This document shows positions 41,791 through 49,589 of a DNA stretch of 64,000 nucleotides, piece after piece (the stretch's first letter is position 1; each line of letters starts with the position of its first letter). The notes beneath the pieces are model-generated. The model saw nothing but the letters and a program-made list of their open reading frames with translations. It was not told the origin of the DNA and searched no databases. The DNA comes from Photorhabdus khanii NC19 (GTDB lineage Bacteria; Pseudomonadota; Gammaproteobacteria; Enterobacterales; Enterobacteriaceae): assembly GCF_000517265.1 (NCBI RefSeq), contig NZ_AYSJ01000014.1, positions 608,740-672,739 of the forward strand, written 5' to 3'. A program made the translations under genes and the position numbers.

Positions 41791-42013
41791 AAGTTAATTT
41801 CTCTAAGGAGTTGAGTGGCGCTAAAGATAATAAATAAATAGGATGTTATCTACAGGTTACTCAAAATAGGTGAATATTATGATAAGGTAACCGCTTGCCT
41901 TCTCAGACAAGTCAGTTAACGGTGGTTAATGGTTACGGCTGACTAAAGCATTGATTCAAAGATAGTATAAATAAAGCAATGTGGACACTCATTTTAAAAG
42001 GGTCAAAAAGATA

Positions 42014-45000
42014 ATGATCCCACGCATATCACAAGCCCCTCACGTTAGTGAGTTGGCACAGGCATTTTTGGATACACTCAAGGAACAAGGATTTACCGGA
42101 GATACCGCAAGCAGCTATGCAGATCGCCTGACGATGGCGACAGATAACAGTATCTATCAACTCTTACCACAGGCTGTTGTTTTCCCTCGATCCGGCGCAG
42201 ATGTGGTTTTACTGGCCTGTGTCGCAGGCGAAAAAAAATATCAGAATTTGACATTCACCCCGCGCGGAGGCGGTACAGGCACAAACGGCCAGGCCCTTAA
42301 TGAGGGTATCGTGGTGGATATGTCCCGCTATATGAATCGTATCCTTGAGATTAACCCGGAGCAGGGATGGGTCAGCGTTGAAGCGGGCGTCATTAAAGAT
42401 CAACTGAACCAATATTTGCGTCCATATGGTTATTTCTTTTCACCTGAGCTTTCAACCAGTAACCGTGCAACATTGGGCGGGATGATCAATACCGACGCTT
42501 CCGGTCAGGGTTCACTGGTATATGGTAAAACATCCGATCATGTTCTTGGCTTACGGGCAGTTTTATTAGGTGGCGAATTACTTGATACCCGCTCAATGGA
42601 CATCGCACTGGCGGAATCAATTGCTCAGGAAGATTCTGTTACAGGCCGTATCTATAACACCGTACTTAACCGCTGCCGTGAGCGACGTGAACTTATCGTT
42701 GAAAAATTCCCCAAACTCAATCGCTTTCTGACAGGTTATGATTTGCGTCATGTTTTCAGTGACGATATGCAGAAATTTGACTTGGGTCGTATATTGACCG
42801 GTTCAGAAGGAACGCTGGCTTTTATTACCGAAGCGGTTCTGGATATTACACCGTTGCCGAAAGTTAGGCGGTTGGTGAACGTAAAATATGATTCATTTGA
42901 TTCAGCACTGCGTAATGCGCCTTTTATGGTAAATGCAAAGGCTCTATCTGTTGAAACCGTGGATTCAAAAGTTCTGAATTTAGCGCGAGAGGATATTGTC
43001 TGGCATTCAGTGAAAGAATTGATTACTGATATTCCCGGCAAGGATATGCAGGGATTGAATATTGTTGAATTCAGTGGTGATGATCAACAATTGATAGACC
43101 AGCAGGTGGACATGCTTTGTCAATGCCTTGATGAACTAATCGAAGGTCGTCAGGGCGTTATTGGCTACCAGATTTGCCGGGAGCTGGCTGATATTGAGCG
43201 TATTTATGCAATGCGCAAGAAATCGGTTGGATTACTCGGTAACAGTAAAGGTGTGGCGAAACCGATCCCATTTGTGGAAGATACGTGTGTGCCTCCACAG
43301 CATCTTGCTGATTATATTGCGGAATTCCGCCAGCTACTGGATAGCCATCAGTTGAATTATGGTATGTTTGGTCATGTAGATGCCGGTGTGTTGCACGTTC
43401 GGCCAGCACTGGATATGTGCGATCCGCAGCAAGAGATACTGATGAAACAAATTTCTGATGAAATTGTCAGTCTCACCGCCCGTTATGGCGGTTTGTTGTG
43501 GGGAGAACATGGTAAAGGTTTTCGTGCTGAATATAGTCCGGAATTTTTCGGTAGCGTCTTGTATGAGGAATTGCGCTGGATTAAAGCGGCTTTTGATCCG
43601 GATAACCGCTTGAATCCGGGAAAAATTTGTCCGCCGATGGGTGTTGATGCACCAATGATGAAAGTTGATGCTGTCAAGCGGGGGACTTATGACCGGACAA
43701 TTCCAGTCAATGTAAGAAATACATTCCGTGGTGCGATGGAATGTAATGGTAATGGGCTGTGTTTTAATTTCGATGTGCAAAGCCCGATGTGCCCGTCAAT
43801 GAAAATTAGTCGGCAGCGTATTCATTCACCGAAAGGGCGGGCAACATTAGTGCGTGAATGGCTTCGGCTTTTGACCGAACAAGGTATGGATCCGCAACTA
43901 TTGAAGCAGGGATTGGAACAAAAACGGCCAAGCCTGCGTGGTCTGATTGAAAAAACGCGTAATAGTTGGCAAGCATGGCGTGGAGAGTATGACTTTTCCC
44001 ATGAAGTAAAAGAGGCGATGTCTGGTTGTCTGGCATGCAAAGCCTGCTCAACACAGTGCCCAATTAAAATTGATGTGCCGTCATTCCGTGCACGTTTTCT
44101 TGAGTTATATCACGGCCGCTATCTTCGTCCTTTGCGTGATTATATTGTGGCAGGTGCGGAAAGTAGTACGCCGTTAATGGCTAAGGCACCACGGGCATTT
44201 AATTTCTTCCTGAAACAGCCGTGGGTGCAGGAATTGAGTCGTCGGACAATCGGGATGGTGGATCTCCCCTTGTTATCCAGTCCGACACTACACCAACAGC
44301 TTGCAGGTCATTACGCGCTTTCGACCACACTGGAACAGCTTGAAAAAATGGATCAGGCTCATCGTAACGGGCATGTGCTGATTGTTCAGGATCCGTTCAC
44401 TAGTTATTACGATGCGAAAGTGGTGGCTGATTTTGCCTGTTTGGTGGAAAAATTAGGATATAAACCGGTATTGCTGCCATTTTCCCCTAACGGTAAGGCC
44501 CAGCATATCAAAGGATTTTTATCCCGCTTTGCTAAAACTGCCCAAAAAACGTCAGATTTTCTCAGTCGGGTATTTGAACTAGGAATTCCTATGGTTGGTG
44601 TCGATCCTGCATTGGTACTGTGCTATCGGGATGAATACAAAGAAATTCTCGGTGAGCAGCGCGGCAAGTTTGAGGTTCAGCTTGTTCACGAATGGCTGAT
44701 CAACACTTTGCCGGAGGAAAAGGACAATCAGGCCGTGTTCGGTGATAAATGGTATCTGTTCGGACATTGTACGGAAGTGACTATGCTACCAGGCAGTAGT
44801 CAACAGTGGGAAAAAATTTTCCAGCGGTTGGGTAGTAAGCTGGATAATATCAGTGTAGGCTGCTGTGGAATGGCTGGAACATATGGTCATGAAAACAAAA
44901 ACATAAAACACTCTATTGGTATCTATAAATTATCCTGGCAACCTGCCTTGCAGAAATTACCTCTGGAGCGTTGCCTGAGTTCCGGTTATTCCTGCCGCAG

Positions 45001-45070
45001 TCAGGTTAAGCGGGTAGAAGGGCAAGTACTTAAGCATCCGTTGCAAGCTTTATTGGAGATAATCCCATGA
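42014..45070 (+). CDS. ydiJ: FAD/Fe-S D-2-hydroxyacid dehydrogenase YdiJ
   Basis: Large two-part flavoprotein of 1018 aa, the E. coli YdiJ length. The N-terminal FAD_binding_4 domain (TPRGGGTGTNGQALNEG, LGGMINTDASGQGS), the FAD-oxidase C-terminal domain (about 270-560, ending DPDNRLNPGKI) and a ferredoxin-like 4Fe-4S region with CLACKACSTQCP (about 674-685) precede a CCG-type heterodisulphide-reductase-like tail (SVGCCGMAGTYG). E. coli YdiJ is reported to oxidise D-2-hydroxyglutarate. ATG 42014 gives the E. coli length; a GTG at 41981 is rejected. It overlaps menI by four bases. Confidence 0.93.
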   Translation: MIPRISQAPHVSELAQAFLDTLKEQGFTGDTASSYADRLTMATDNSIYQLLPQAVVFPRSGADVVLLACVAGEKKYQNLTFTPRGGGTGTNGQALNEGIVVDMSRYMNRILEINPEQGWVSVEAGVIKDQLNQYLRPYGYFFSPELSTSNRATLGGMINTDASGQGSLVYGKTSDHVLGLRAVLLGGELLDTRSMDIALAESIAQEDSVTGRIYNTVLNRCRERRELIVEKFPKLNRFLTGYDLRHVFSDDMQKFDLGRILTGSEGTLAFITEAVLDITPLPKVRRLVNVKYDSFDSALRNAPFMVNAKALSVETVDSKVLNLAREDIVWHSVKELITDIPGKDMQGLNIVEFSGDDQQLIDQQVDMLCQCLDELIEGRQGVIGYQICRELADIERIYAMRKKSVGLLGNSKGVAKPIPFVEDTCVPPQHLADYIAEFRQLLDSHQLNYGMFGHVDAGVLHVRPALDMCDPQQEILMKQISDEIVSLTARYGGLLWGEHGKGFRAEYSPEFFGSVLYEELRWIKAAFDPDNRLNPGKICPPMGVDAPMMKVDAVKRGTYDRTIPVNVRNTFRGAMECNGNGLCFNFDVQSPMCPSMKISRQRIHSPKGRATLVREWLRLLTEQGMDPQLLKQGLEQKRPSLRGLIEKTRNSWQAWRGEYDFSHEVKEAMSGCLACKACSTQCPIKIDVPSFRARFLELYHGRYLRPLRDYIVAGAESSTPLMAKAPRAFNFFLKQPWVQELSRRTIGMVDLPLLSSPTLHQQLAGHYALSTTLEQLEKMDQAHRNGHVLIVQDPFTSYYDAKVVADFACLVEKLGYKPVLLPFSPNGKAQHIKGFLSRFAKTAQKTSDFLSRVFELGIPMVGVDPALVLCYRDEYKEILGEQRGKFEVQLVHEWLINTLPEEKDNQAVFGDKWYLFGHCTEVTMLPGSSQQWEKIFQRLGSKLDNISVGCCGMAGTYGHENKNIKHSIGIYKLSWQPALQKLPLERCLSSGYSCRSQVKRVEGQVLKHPLQALLEIIP

Positions 45071-45483
45071 TTTGGAAACGTGATATTGGACTGGATAGCC
45101 TGAATCAAGTAAATAGCCAATGTATGATGGGCCATCTGGGCATAAAAATCACGCATATCGGTGATGATTTTATTGAAGGTACAATGCCGGTTGACTATCG
45201 TACCCGTCAGCCGTTTGGTTTATTACATGGCGGGGCATCTGTTGTACTGGCAGAATCACTTGGTTCTTTGGCTGGGTATCTCTGTTCCGAAGGTGAGAAA
45301 AAAGTTGTTGGGCTGGAAATCAATGCCAACCATATCCGATCTGTTCGCAGTGGCGAAGTTAAAGGGGTGTGTAAGCCTCTGCATATTGGCCGAAATCACC
45401 AGGTATGGCGAATCGATATTTTTGATGAACGTCAACACTTGTGTTGCACTTCCCGGTTAACTACTTCGGTGTTGCCTGGATAA
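45067..45483 (+). CDS. menI: hotdog thioesterase MenI (YdiI)
   Basis: 4HBT-type hotdog thioesterase of 138 aa that hydrolyses 1,4-dihydroxy-2-naphthoyl-CoA in menaquinone synthesis in E. coli, with broad acyl-CoA activity. TRQPFGLLHGGASVVLAESLGS holds the catalytic Glu/His region (in parts), and VGLEINANHIRSVRSG is the usual second strand pair. The ATG overlaps the ydiJ stop by four bases, implying coupling. Confidence 0.93.
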   Translation: MIWKRDIGLDSLNQVNSQCMMGHLGIKITHIGDDFIEGTMPVDYRTRQPFGLLHGGASVVLAESLGSLAGYLCSEGEKKVVGLEINANHIRSVRSGEVKGVCKPLHIGRNHQVWRIDIFDERQHLCCTSRLTTSVLPG

Positions 45484-45840
45484 AATAATAGTAGGTTATT
45501 TTTCTATGGATTAATAACCTACTCATTAAGTGAAAAATTTATTTTTATAATGTCATTGCTTATATATCTAACTAATTTAAATGTCGAGTAAAATATAGAT
45601 AGTGAATTATATTGAAGGGCTTAATATCGAAATAGATAAAAACTTCCTTTTATTTAAATCTATAAACGCCGGGATGTATTAATTAATGCTAAAATTTCAG
45701 CGATTTTAATTTGTGTCATTTTCGCTGGGATTTATACCGAATATCAGCCGTAAATCACAAGTCAGGGATGGCTTACTGTAAATAAACTCAGAAACATAAT
45801 GTAATATATAGATATCTGTATTCTGCTTTGATATATTCTG
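45484..45840. other. gene-free region; first copy of the hok-flanking repeat
   Basis: A perfect 10-bp hairpin GTAGGTTATT (45491-45500)/AATAACCTAC (45513-45522) probably ends the menI transcript. Bases 45540-45700 are an imperfect copy of DNA that recurs inverted at about 46203-46258 and directly at about 46650-46790. No protein gene is seen. Confidence 0.7.
45601..45672 (+). repeat. hok-flanking repeat, copy A
   Basis: The block GTGAATTATATT..TTAATATCGAAATAGATAAA..CTTCCTTTTATTTAAATC..AAACGCCGG (given in pieces) is repeated in inverse orientation at about 46203-46258 and directly at 46719-46790 with few changes. The three copies bracket the hok genes. Confidence 0.85.
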
Positions 45841-45845
45841 TGCGG

Positions 45846-45926
45846 GCGCTTGAGACTATCTGTCTCTGGCGCGCTGGAGCGGATAGAAGAAAGCCCCGAG
45901 TGATCTTTCAATCAACCCGAGGCCTA
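45846..45926 (-). ncRNA. candidate Sok-type antisense RNA
   Basis: The leader upstream of the hok gene contains the stretch AGCCCCGAGTGATC...CCCGAGGCCTATCC (in part), which lines up with the Sok target of E. coli hokC. Its minus strand, starting around GATAGGCCTCGGG (45928-45916) and running to GGGGCTTTCTTC, resembles SokC RNA. Such an RNA would block translation of the overlapping mok frame and thus of hok. Ends are approximate and expression is inferred from the family. Confidence 0.45.
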
Positions 45927-45988
45927 TCCTTATGCTAGACAACATAAGATTAGCCTCTTACACGCCGAAAGGCAAGGAGACGCTAACC

Positions 45989-46150
45989 ATGAAACAGCAA
46001 AAAGCGGTACTTATCGCTATTATCGCTATTATCGTTATCTGTATTGCCGCTTTAGCGGCTGTGCTGGTCACGAGGAAGGATCTCTGTGAGGTTCGCATCC
46101 GAAGCGGCCAAACGGAGGTTGCTGTTTTCATGGATTACGAACCCAAGTAA
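45989..46150 (+). CDS. hok: Hok-family type I toxin (copy 1)
   Basis: Small membrane-depolarising toxin of 53 aa: one hydrophobic helix (about 6-27) and a C-terminal periplasmic part TRKDLCEVRIRSGQTEVAVF with the conserved Cys, closely like HokC/RelF. AAGGAG lies about ten bases before the ATG. The upstream mok-type start (ATG 45932, followed by LDNIRLASYTPKGKE) is in the same frame and would yield a 72-aa extended protein; in the classical loci mok is in another frame. A G/C-rich hairpin (46157-46176) follows. Copy 2 (46389) differs by a nine-base insertion here that adds one Ile-Ala-Ile step. Confidence 0.88.
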   Translation: MKQQKAVLIAIIAIIVICIAALAAVLVTRKDLCEVRIRSGQTEVAVFMDYEPK

Positions 46151-46156
46151 GAGCAA

Positions 46157-46180
46157 CGGCGGGGAGCAATCCCCGCCAGC
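46157..46180 (+). terminator. hok mRNA 3' hairpin
   Basis: GGCGGGGA and TCCCCGCC around a short loop follow the hok stop by a few bases; the same hairpin follows copy 2 at about 46548-46567. There is no long T-run. In hok mRNAs 3' structures control folding and processing. Confidence 0.55.
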
Positions 46181-46202
46181 ACGAAACGGCGTAAACAGAT
46201 TT

Positions 46203-46258
46203 AATCAAAGGAAATATTTATCTATTTCGATATTAATCCCTTTAATATAATTCACCAT
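46203..46258 (-). repeat. hok-flanking repeat, copy B (inverted)
   Basis: Reverse complement of the block seen at 45601-45672 and 46719-46790. Beyond it, TTCATCAGATATATAAACAG (within 46280-46305) and CGGGATAGCAATTAATAG (about 46341-46358) recur in inverse order at about 46670-46695 and 46614-46631, so hok copy 2 sits inside a long imperfect inverted repeat. Confidence 0.85.
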
Positions 46259-46388
46259 GTCACCTCAGCGAAACATTTAAATTCATCAGATATATAAACA
46301 GATCACATAAGCTATGCCCTCCACCCCGGCGGTTAAAATCCCGGGATAGCAATTAATAGATGGCGGTTGAGGCAAGGAGACGCTAACC

Positions 46389-46541
46389 ATGAAACAGCAA
46401 AAAGCGGTACTTATCGCTATTATCGTTATCTGTATTGCCGCTTTAGCGGCTGTGCTGGTCACGAGGAAGGATCTCTGTGAGGTTCGCATCCGAAGCGGCC
46501 AAACGGAAGTTGCTGTTTTCATGGATTACGAACCCAAGTAA
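46389..46541 (+). CDS. hok: Hok-family type I toxin (copy 2, leaderless)
   Basis: 50-aa protein identical to copy 1 except for the loss of three residues (nine bases) in the membrane helix. The duplicated part starts only at GCAAGGAGACGCTAACC, so the mok start, the Sok target and the Sok promoter of copy 1 are missing. The ribosome site is retained. Without its antisense RNA the toxin would be uncontrolled if transcribed, so either it is silent or it relies on another control. It lies inside an inverted repeat (arms near 46245-46358 and 46614-46790). Confidence 0.8.
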   Translation: MKQQKAVLIAIIVICIAALAAVLVTRKDLCEVRIRSGQTEVAVFMDYEPK

Positions 46542-46718
46542 GAGCAACGGCGGGGAGTCATCCCCGCCATCTCTAATGTTGTTGAATATGGCTCTCAAGC
46601 GCCCGATCACCAACTATTAATTGCTATCCCGTCATTTTATCCATATTTTGATAATATCATTGCTTATGTGATCTGTTTATATATCTGATGAATTTAAATG
46701 TCGAATAGAATGGACATG

Positions 46719-46790
46719 GTGAATTATATTAAAGGGATTAATATCGAAATAGATAAATATTTCCTTTTATTTAAATCTATAAACGCCGGT
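46719..46790 (+). repeat. hok-flanking repeat, copy C
   Basis: Direct copy of 45601-45672. It is interrupted at its 3' edge by the IS630-family element; the continuation (ATCAATTAATACTAAAATTC) resumes at about 49358 after the IS and runs into the third hok leader. Confidence 0.85.
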
Positions 46791-46851
46791 ATATACCCGT
46801 GCTCATTGAAACTGCTTGATTTTCGCCCAAATGAGGTTCATGGTATCCGTT

Positions 46852-47248
46852 ATGAAAATATTCATTACCGATGAACAAAAAGCCGAACTTGAACACCTCC
46901 ATCACACCTGCCGTGATAAGCGGGAGTGTGATCGCATCAAAGCGGTCCTGCTGGCCTCTGAGGGTTGGAGTTCTGTCATGATCGCTCAAGCCCTGCGCCT
47001 GCATGAAACGACCGTTAATCGTCATATCAGCGATTACCTTAATCACCGCAAACTCAAGCCCGACAATGGCGGCTCTCAGAGCCACCTCAGCGAAACACAG
47101 ACGCAGGAACTTATCGCTTATCTGACCGCGAATCTTCTGCCCACCACACAGGCGGTTATCCGCCTTGTTAAAGAAGCGTGGGATATCAGTTACACCGTTC
47201 CCGGCATGAATAAATGGCTGCACCACAAGGGATTCAGTTATAAAATCT
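46852..47248 (+). pseudogene. IS630-family transposase, N-terminal part
   Basis: About 131 codons (MKIFITDEQKAELEHLHHTCRDK...) encode the two N-terminal helix-turn-helix regions and end at HHKGFSYK. There the frame passes into the inserted IS110-type element and stops at 47322 after foreign residues. The remaining DDE domain continues at 48710. Confidence 0.88.
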
Positions 47249-47260
47249 ATGGTCACCCCC

Positions 47261-47511
47261 GTTTTTGCAACACAAATTTTGATGTATGGTGGGCTTGCGT
47301 AAATCTATTCGGCGTCTGGTGAGCAGTCATGCCCGCGCCACGATGAGTTCCGTGCCTGCCGAACCTAAAAACCGGTCGCTCAGAGAGCCATTTTTTATAT
47401 CAGGTTCATCAGCAGGCCGATATGCCGTTCATGTCATCAATTATCTGTCGTCGCAAAACCAGATGGTAACTGCTTAACTTACTGAGCTAACGCAGTTTTT
47501 CGTTGGCTCTT
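47261..47511 (-). ncRNA. candidate guide (seek/bridge) RNA region of the IS110-type element
   Basis: About 250 bases without a gene separate the transposase stop from the 12-base end repeat. In IS1111-type elements this downstream non-coding end encodes the structured RNA (seekRNA/bridge RNA) that tells the transposase where to insert. G/C-rich inverted stretches are visible, for example GCTAACGCAG...TTTTTCGTTGGC near 47490-47513. Exact RNA ends and guide bases cannot be fixed by eye. Confidence 0.4.
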
Positions 47512-48516
47512 TTATTTAATGAACACCGTCTGATGTGCCGTAACGGCCCAGGCTATTCGTGCCAGTTTGTTCGCCAGCGCGCACGCCACAACGTTCGAGT
47601 GATGGCGGGCAAGCTGCCTGTTCACCCACTCTGCCAGACGCCCTGGATTATGCTCCAGCCGCTGCATAAAGACCCTGGCACACTGCACCAGCAGCCGTCT
47701 CAGATTTTTATCACCCCGCTTGCTGATGCCCATCAGTGTCGTTTTTCCACCCGTGCTGTACTGGCGGGGAACCAGCCCTGTTGAAGCTGCAAAGTCACGG
47801 CTGCTGGCATAGTTTTTACCGTCCCCCAGCCGCATGGCTAACAGACTCGCCGTTACCGGCCCAACGCCAGGAATGGTCAGCAGGCGTTGCGCGGTTTCAT
47901 CTTCCGCCAGATGCGTTTTCAGTTCCTTATCGACTTCCTCAATTTCTCCGCTGAGGTAAACATAATGACTGTGGAGTCTGCTCAGAACCCTTGCCAGATA
48001 AGGCGGAAAGTCATTTTCTTCCAGCACAGTGGCCAGACGTCGTATCACGGCAATACCGCGCGGCAGACTGACGCCGAACTCCAGCAAAAAAGCGTGCATC
48101 TGATGGGTGGTTTTAACGCGTTGCCGTATCAGTGAGTCTCTGACGCGATGGAGGGCGGCCATCGCCTGTTGGTCTTCTGTGCGGGGGGGCACAAAGCGCA
48201 TGGAGGGCCGGGAAGCTGCCTCGCAGATAGCTTCAGCATCGACAAAATCGTTCTTGTTACTCTTAACAAAAGGACGGACGAACTGCGGAGAAATCAGCTT
48301 TGCCTCATGGCCTAAATCAGCGATCCGGCGAGCCATAAAGTGCGCCCCACCGCAGGACTCCATCACTACGGTTGCAGCCTTGCAGGAACCGAGAAAATTA
48401 ATAAGCTGAGTGCGGGAAAACTTCTTACGCAGCAGGGCGTTACCCTGCCTGTCCTGACAGTGGACATGGAAGGAATGTTTACCGAGATCGATACCAATAA
48501 GCGTAATGTTTTGCAT
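47512..48516 (-). CDS. IS110-family transposase (DEDD type)
   Basis: Recombinase of 334 aa. The N-terminal RuvC-like domain (ITLIGIDLGKHSFHVHCQD; later Glu in VVMESCGGAHFMARR and Asp pair in VKSNKNDFVDAEAICEAA) and the C-terminal transposase_20 domain with LLTIPGVGPVTASLLA and the catalytic Ser region FAASTGLVPRQYSTGGKTTLMGISKRG (in parts) are intact. The frame is open to 48687, but the extra N-terminal codons are the inverted IS630 fragment, so ATG 48516 is the start. It looks complete. Confidence 0.93.
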   Translation of the reverse strand: MQNITLIGIDLGKHSFHVHCQDRQGNALLRKKFSRTQLINFLGSCKAATVVMESCGGAHFMARRIADLGHEAKLISPQFVRPFVKSNKNDFVDAEAICEAASRPSMRFVPPRTEDQQAMAALHRVRDSLIRQRVKTTHQMHAFLLEFGVSLPRGIAVIRRLATVLEENDFPPYLARVLSRLHSHYVYLSGEIEEVDKELKTHLAEDETAQRLLTIPGVGPVTASLLAMRLGDGKNYASSRDFAASTGLVPRQYSTGGKTTLMGISKRGDKNLRRLLVQCARVFMQRLEHNPGRLAEWVNRQLARHHSNVVACALANKLARIAWAVTAHQTVFIK

Positions 48517-48582
48517 GATGGTTCCCTCTAAAATAAAATACCCTGCTAGCGTACCTCTCACAGGGTGGGGGACACCATCACA

Positions 48583-48664
48583 CAAAACTTTCCACAGCCT
48601 TTCTATCGGGTTCAGATTCGGGCTGTAGGGGGGTAAGTAATGAAGCTCGATATTCATCACATAA
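48583..48664 (-). repeat. inverted IS630 fragment between two IS110 ends
   Basis: These ~82 bases are the reverse complement of 49106-49188 (the NIELHYLPPYSPNLNPIERLWKV region of the IS630 transposase). They are flanked on both sides by CTAGCGTACCTCTCACAGGG (48546-48565 and 48672-48691), the same IS110 end sequence. Confidence 0.9.
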
Positions 48665-48709
48665 ATACCGTCTAGCGTACCTCTCACAGGGTGGGGGTGA
48701 CCATCTCAT

Positions 48710-49348
48710 TAACCGACCGGCGTGCCACACAAGTTCAACGGGGAACAGCAGCGGCCCTTTATAGAAACCTAAGGGAAGCTCAAGCAGGAAGCCGGAGACC
48801 ATGAGCCCATCCTGTTCATTGATGGCGTCCATCCCACGCAGGGGACGAAACTGGCTTATGGCGGGATGCGTAAAGGCCAGAAAACCGTAGTGAAAACCAC
48901 AGGAAGCCGTACCCGTCTGAACCTGATGGGGGCCCTGAATCTGGCCGATATCGGTAAAACGGTGGTACGCGAGTATGACCGTATCGACAGTTATCACATC
49001 GCAGAATTTTTCATTGCCCTGCGTGAAACCTATCCGGTCAGTCAGAAGGTTCATATTATCCTTGACGGAGCCGGTTATCACCGGAGTGAGTTGGTGAAAG
49101 ACTGGGCTTATGTGATGAATATCGAGCTTCATTACTTACCCCCCTACAGCCCGAATCTGAACCCGATAGAAAGGCTGTGGAAAGTGATGAATGAACAAGT
49201 CAGAAATAATCGTTACTTCGCCTCGGCGGCCTTGTTCAGGCAGGCGATACATCGCTTTTTTACGGAAATATTACCGGAACTTGCCGGGAAGCTGTCGCGC
49301 CGTATTAATGACAACTTCCAGATTCTGAATCCTGCATCTTCAAGTTAA
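48710..49348 (+). pseudogene. IS630-family transposase, C-terminal DDE part with stop codon
   Basis: Continuation of the split transposase: PTGVPHKFNGEQQRPFIET, an in-frame TAA at 48770-48772, then GKLKQEAGDHEPILFIDGVHP and, from ATG 48866, the DDE core with ILDGAGYHRSELVKDWA and LPPYSPNLNPIERLWKVMNEQ. Relatives have a Tyr codon (TAT or TAC) where the TAA stands, so the copy would be dead even without the insertion. Confidence 0.88.
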
Positions 49349-49424
49349 GCGAGTATATATCAATTAATACTAAAATTCAGCGGTTTAATTACGTCATTTC
49401 AGCTGGGATTTATTCTGGGCGGGT

Positions 49425-49589
49425 GCTTGAGACTATCTGTCTCTGGCGCGCTGGAGCGGATAGAAGAAAGCCCCGAGTGATCTTTCAATCAACCCGAGGC
49501 CTATCCTTATGCTAGACAACATAAGATTAGCCTCTTACACGCCGAAAGGCAAGGAGACGCTAACCATGAAACAGCAAAATCGGAGGTAG
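49425..49589 (+). pseudogene. third hok leader with truncated toxin gene
   Basis: From GCGGGTGCTTGAGACTATCT (about 49419) to the hok ATG at 49566 the DNA repeats the copy-1 leader (45842-45988) almost base for base, including the in-frame mok start (ATG 49509) and the Sok target. After ATGAAACAGCAAAA the copy diverges and stops (MKQQNRR-stop). In another frame the next bases read SEVVYVYSHGMQDSENIYYG, possibly the tail of an unrelated hok-like gene. The leader could still make Sok-type RNA. Confidence 0.8.

Larger units (their letters stand above)
47246..48709 (-). mobile_element. IS110-family (IS1111-type) insertion
   Basis: A 1.46-kb insertion inside the IS630 transposase gene. Its ends carry a perfect 12-base inverted repeat, ATGGTCACCCCC (47249-47260) and GGGGGTGACCAT (48693-48704). 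Short subterminal repeats with a DEDD transposase indicate the IS1111 subgroup. Between the transposase start (48516) and the outer end lies a second, variant end (GGGGGACACCATC, about 48567-48579) and an inverted 85-base piece of IS630, so the element is a mosaic. Confidence 0.78.
46791..49357 (+). mobile_element. IS630-family element, interrupted by an IS110-type element
   Basis: The left end TATATACCCG (46790-46799) and the complement of the right end, TATATACTCG (49347-49356), are imperfect terminal repeats at a TA target, as usual for IS630. Flanking DNA joins cleanly when the element is removed (CGGTATAT...ATCAATTAATAC matches copy A). The transposase gene is split at about 47245/48710 by a 1.46-kb insertion. 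Confidence 0.82.

Noticed and set aside
47286..47477. 63-codon frame in the non-coding end of the IS110-type element
   Set aside because: No ribosome site or similarity; the region fits the structured non-coding end of IS1111 elements.
48517..48687. N-terminal extension of the IS110 transposase containing NIELHYLPPYSPNLNP
   Set aside because: These codons are an inverted piece of the IS630 transposase read by chance in frame; the IS110 family starts at MQNITLIGIDLG.
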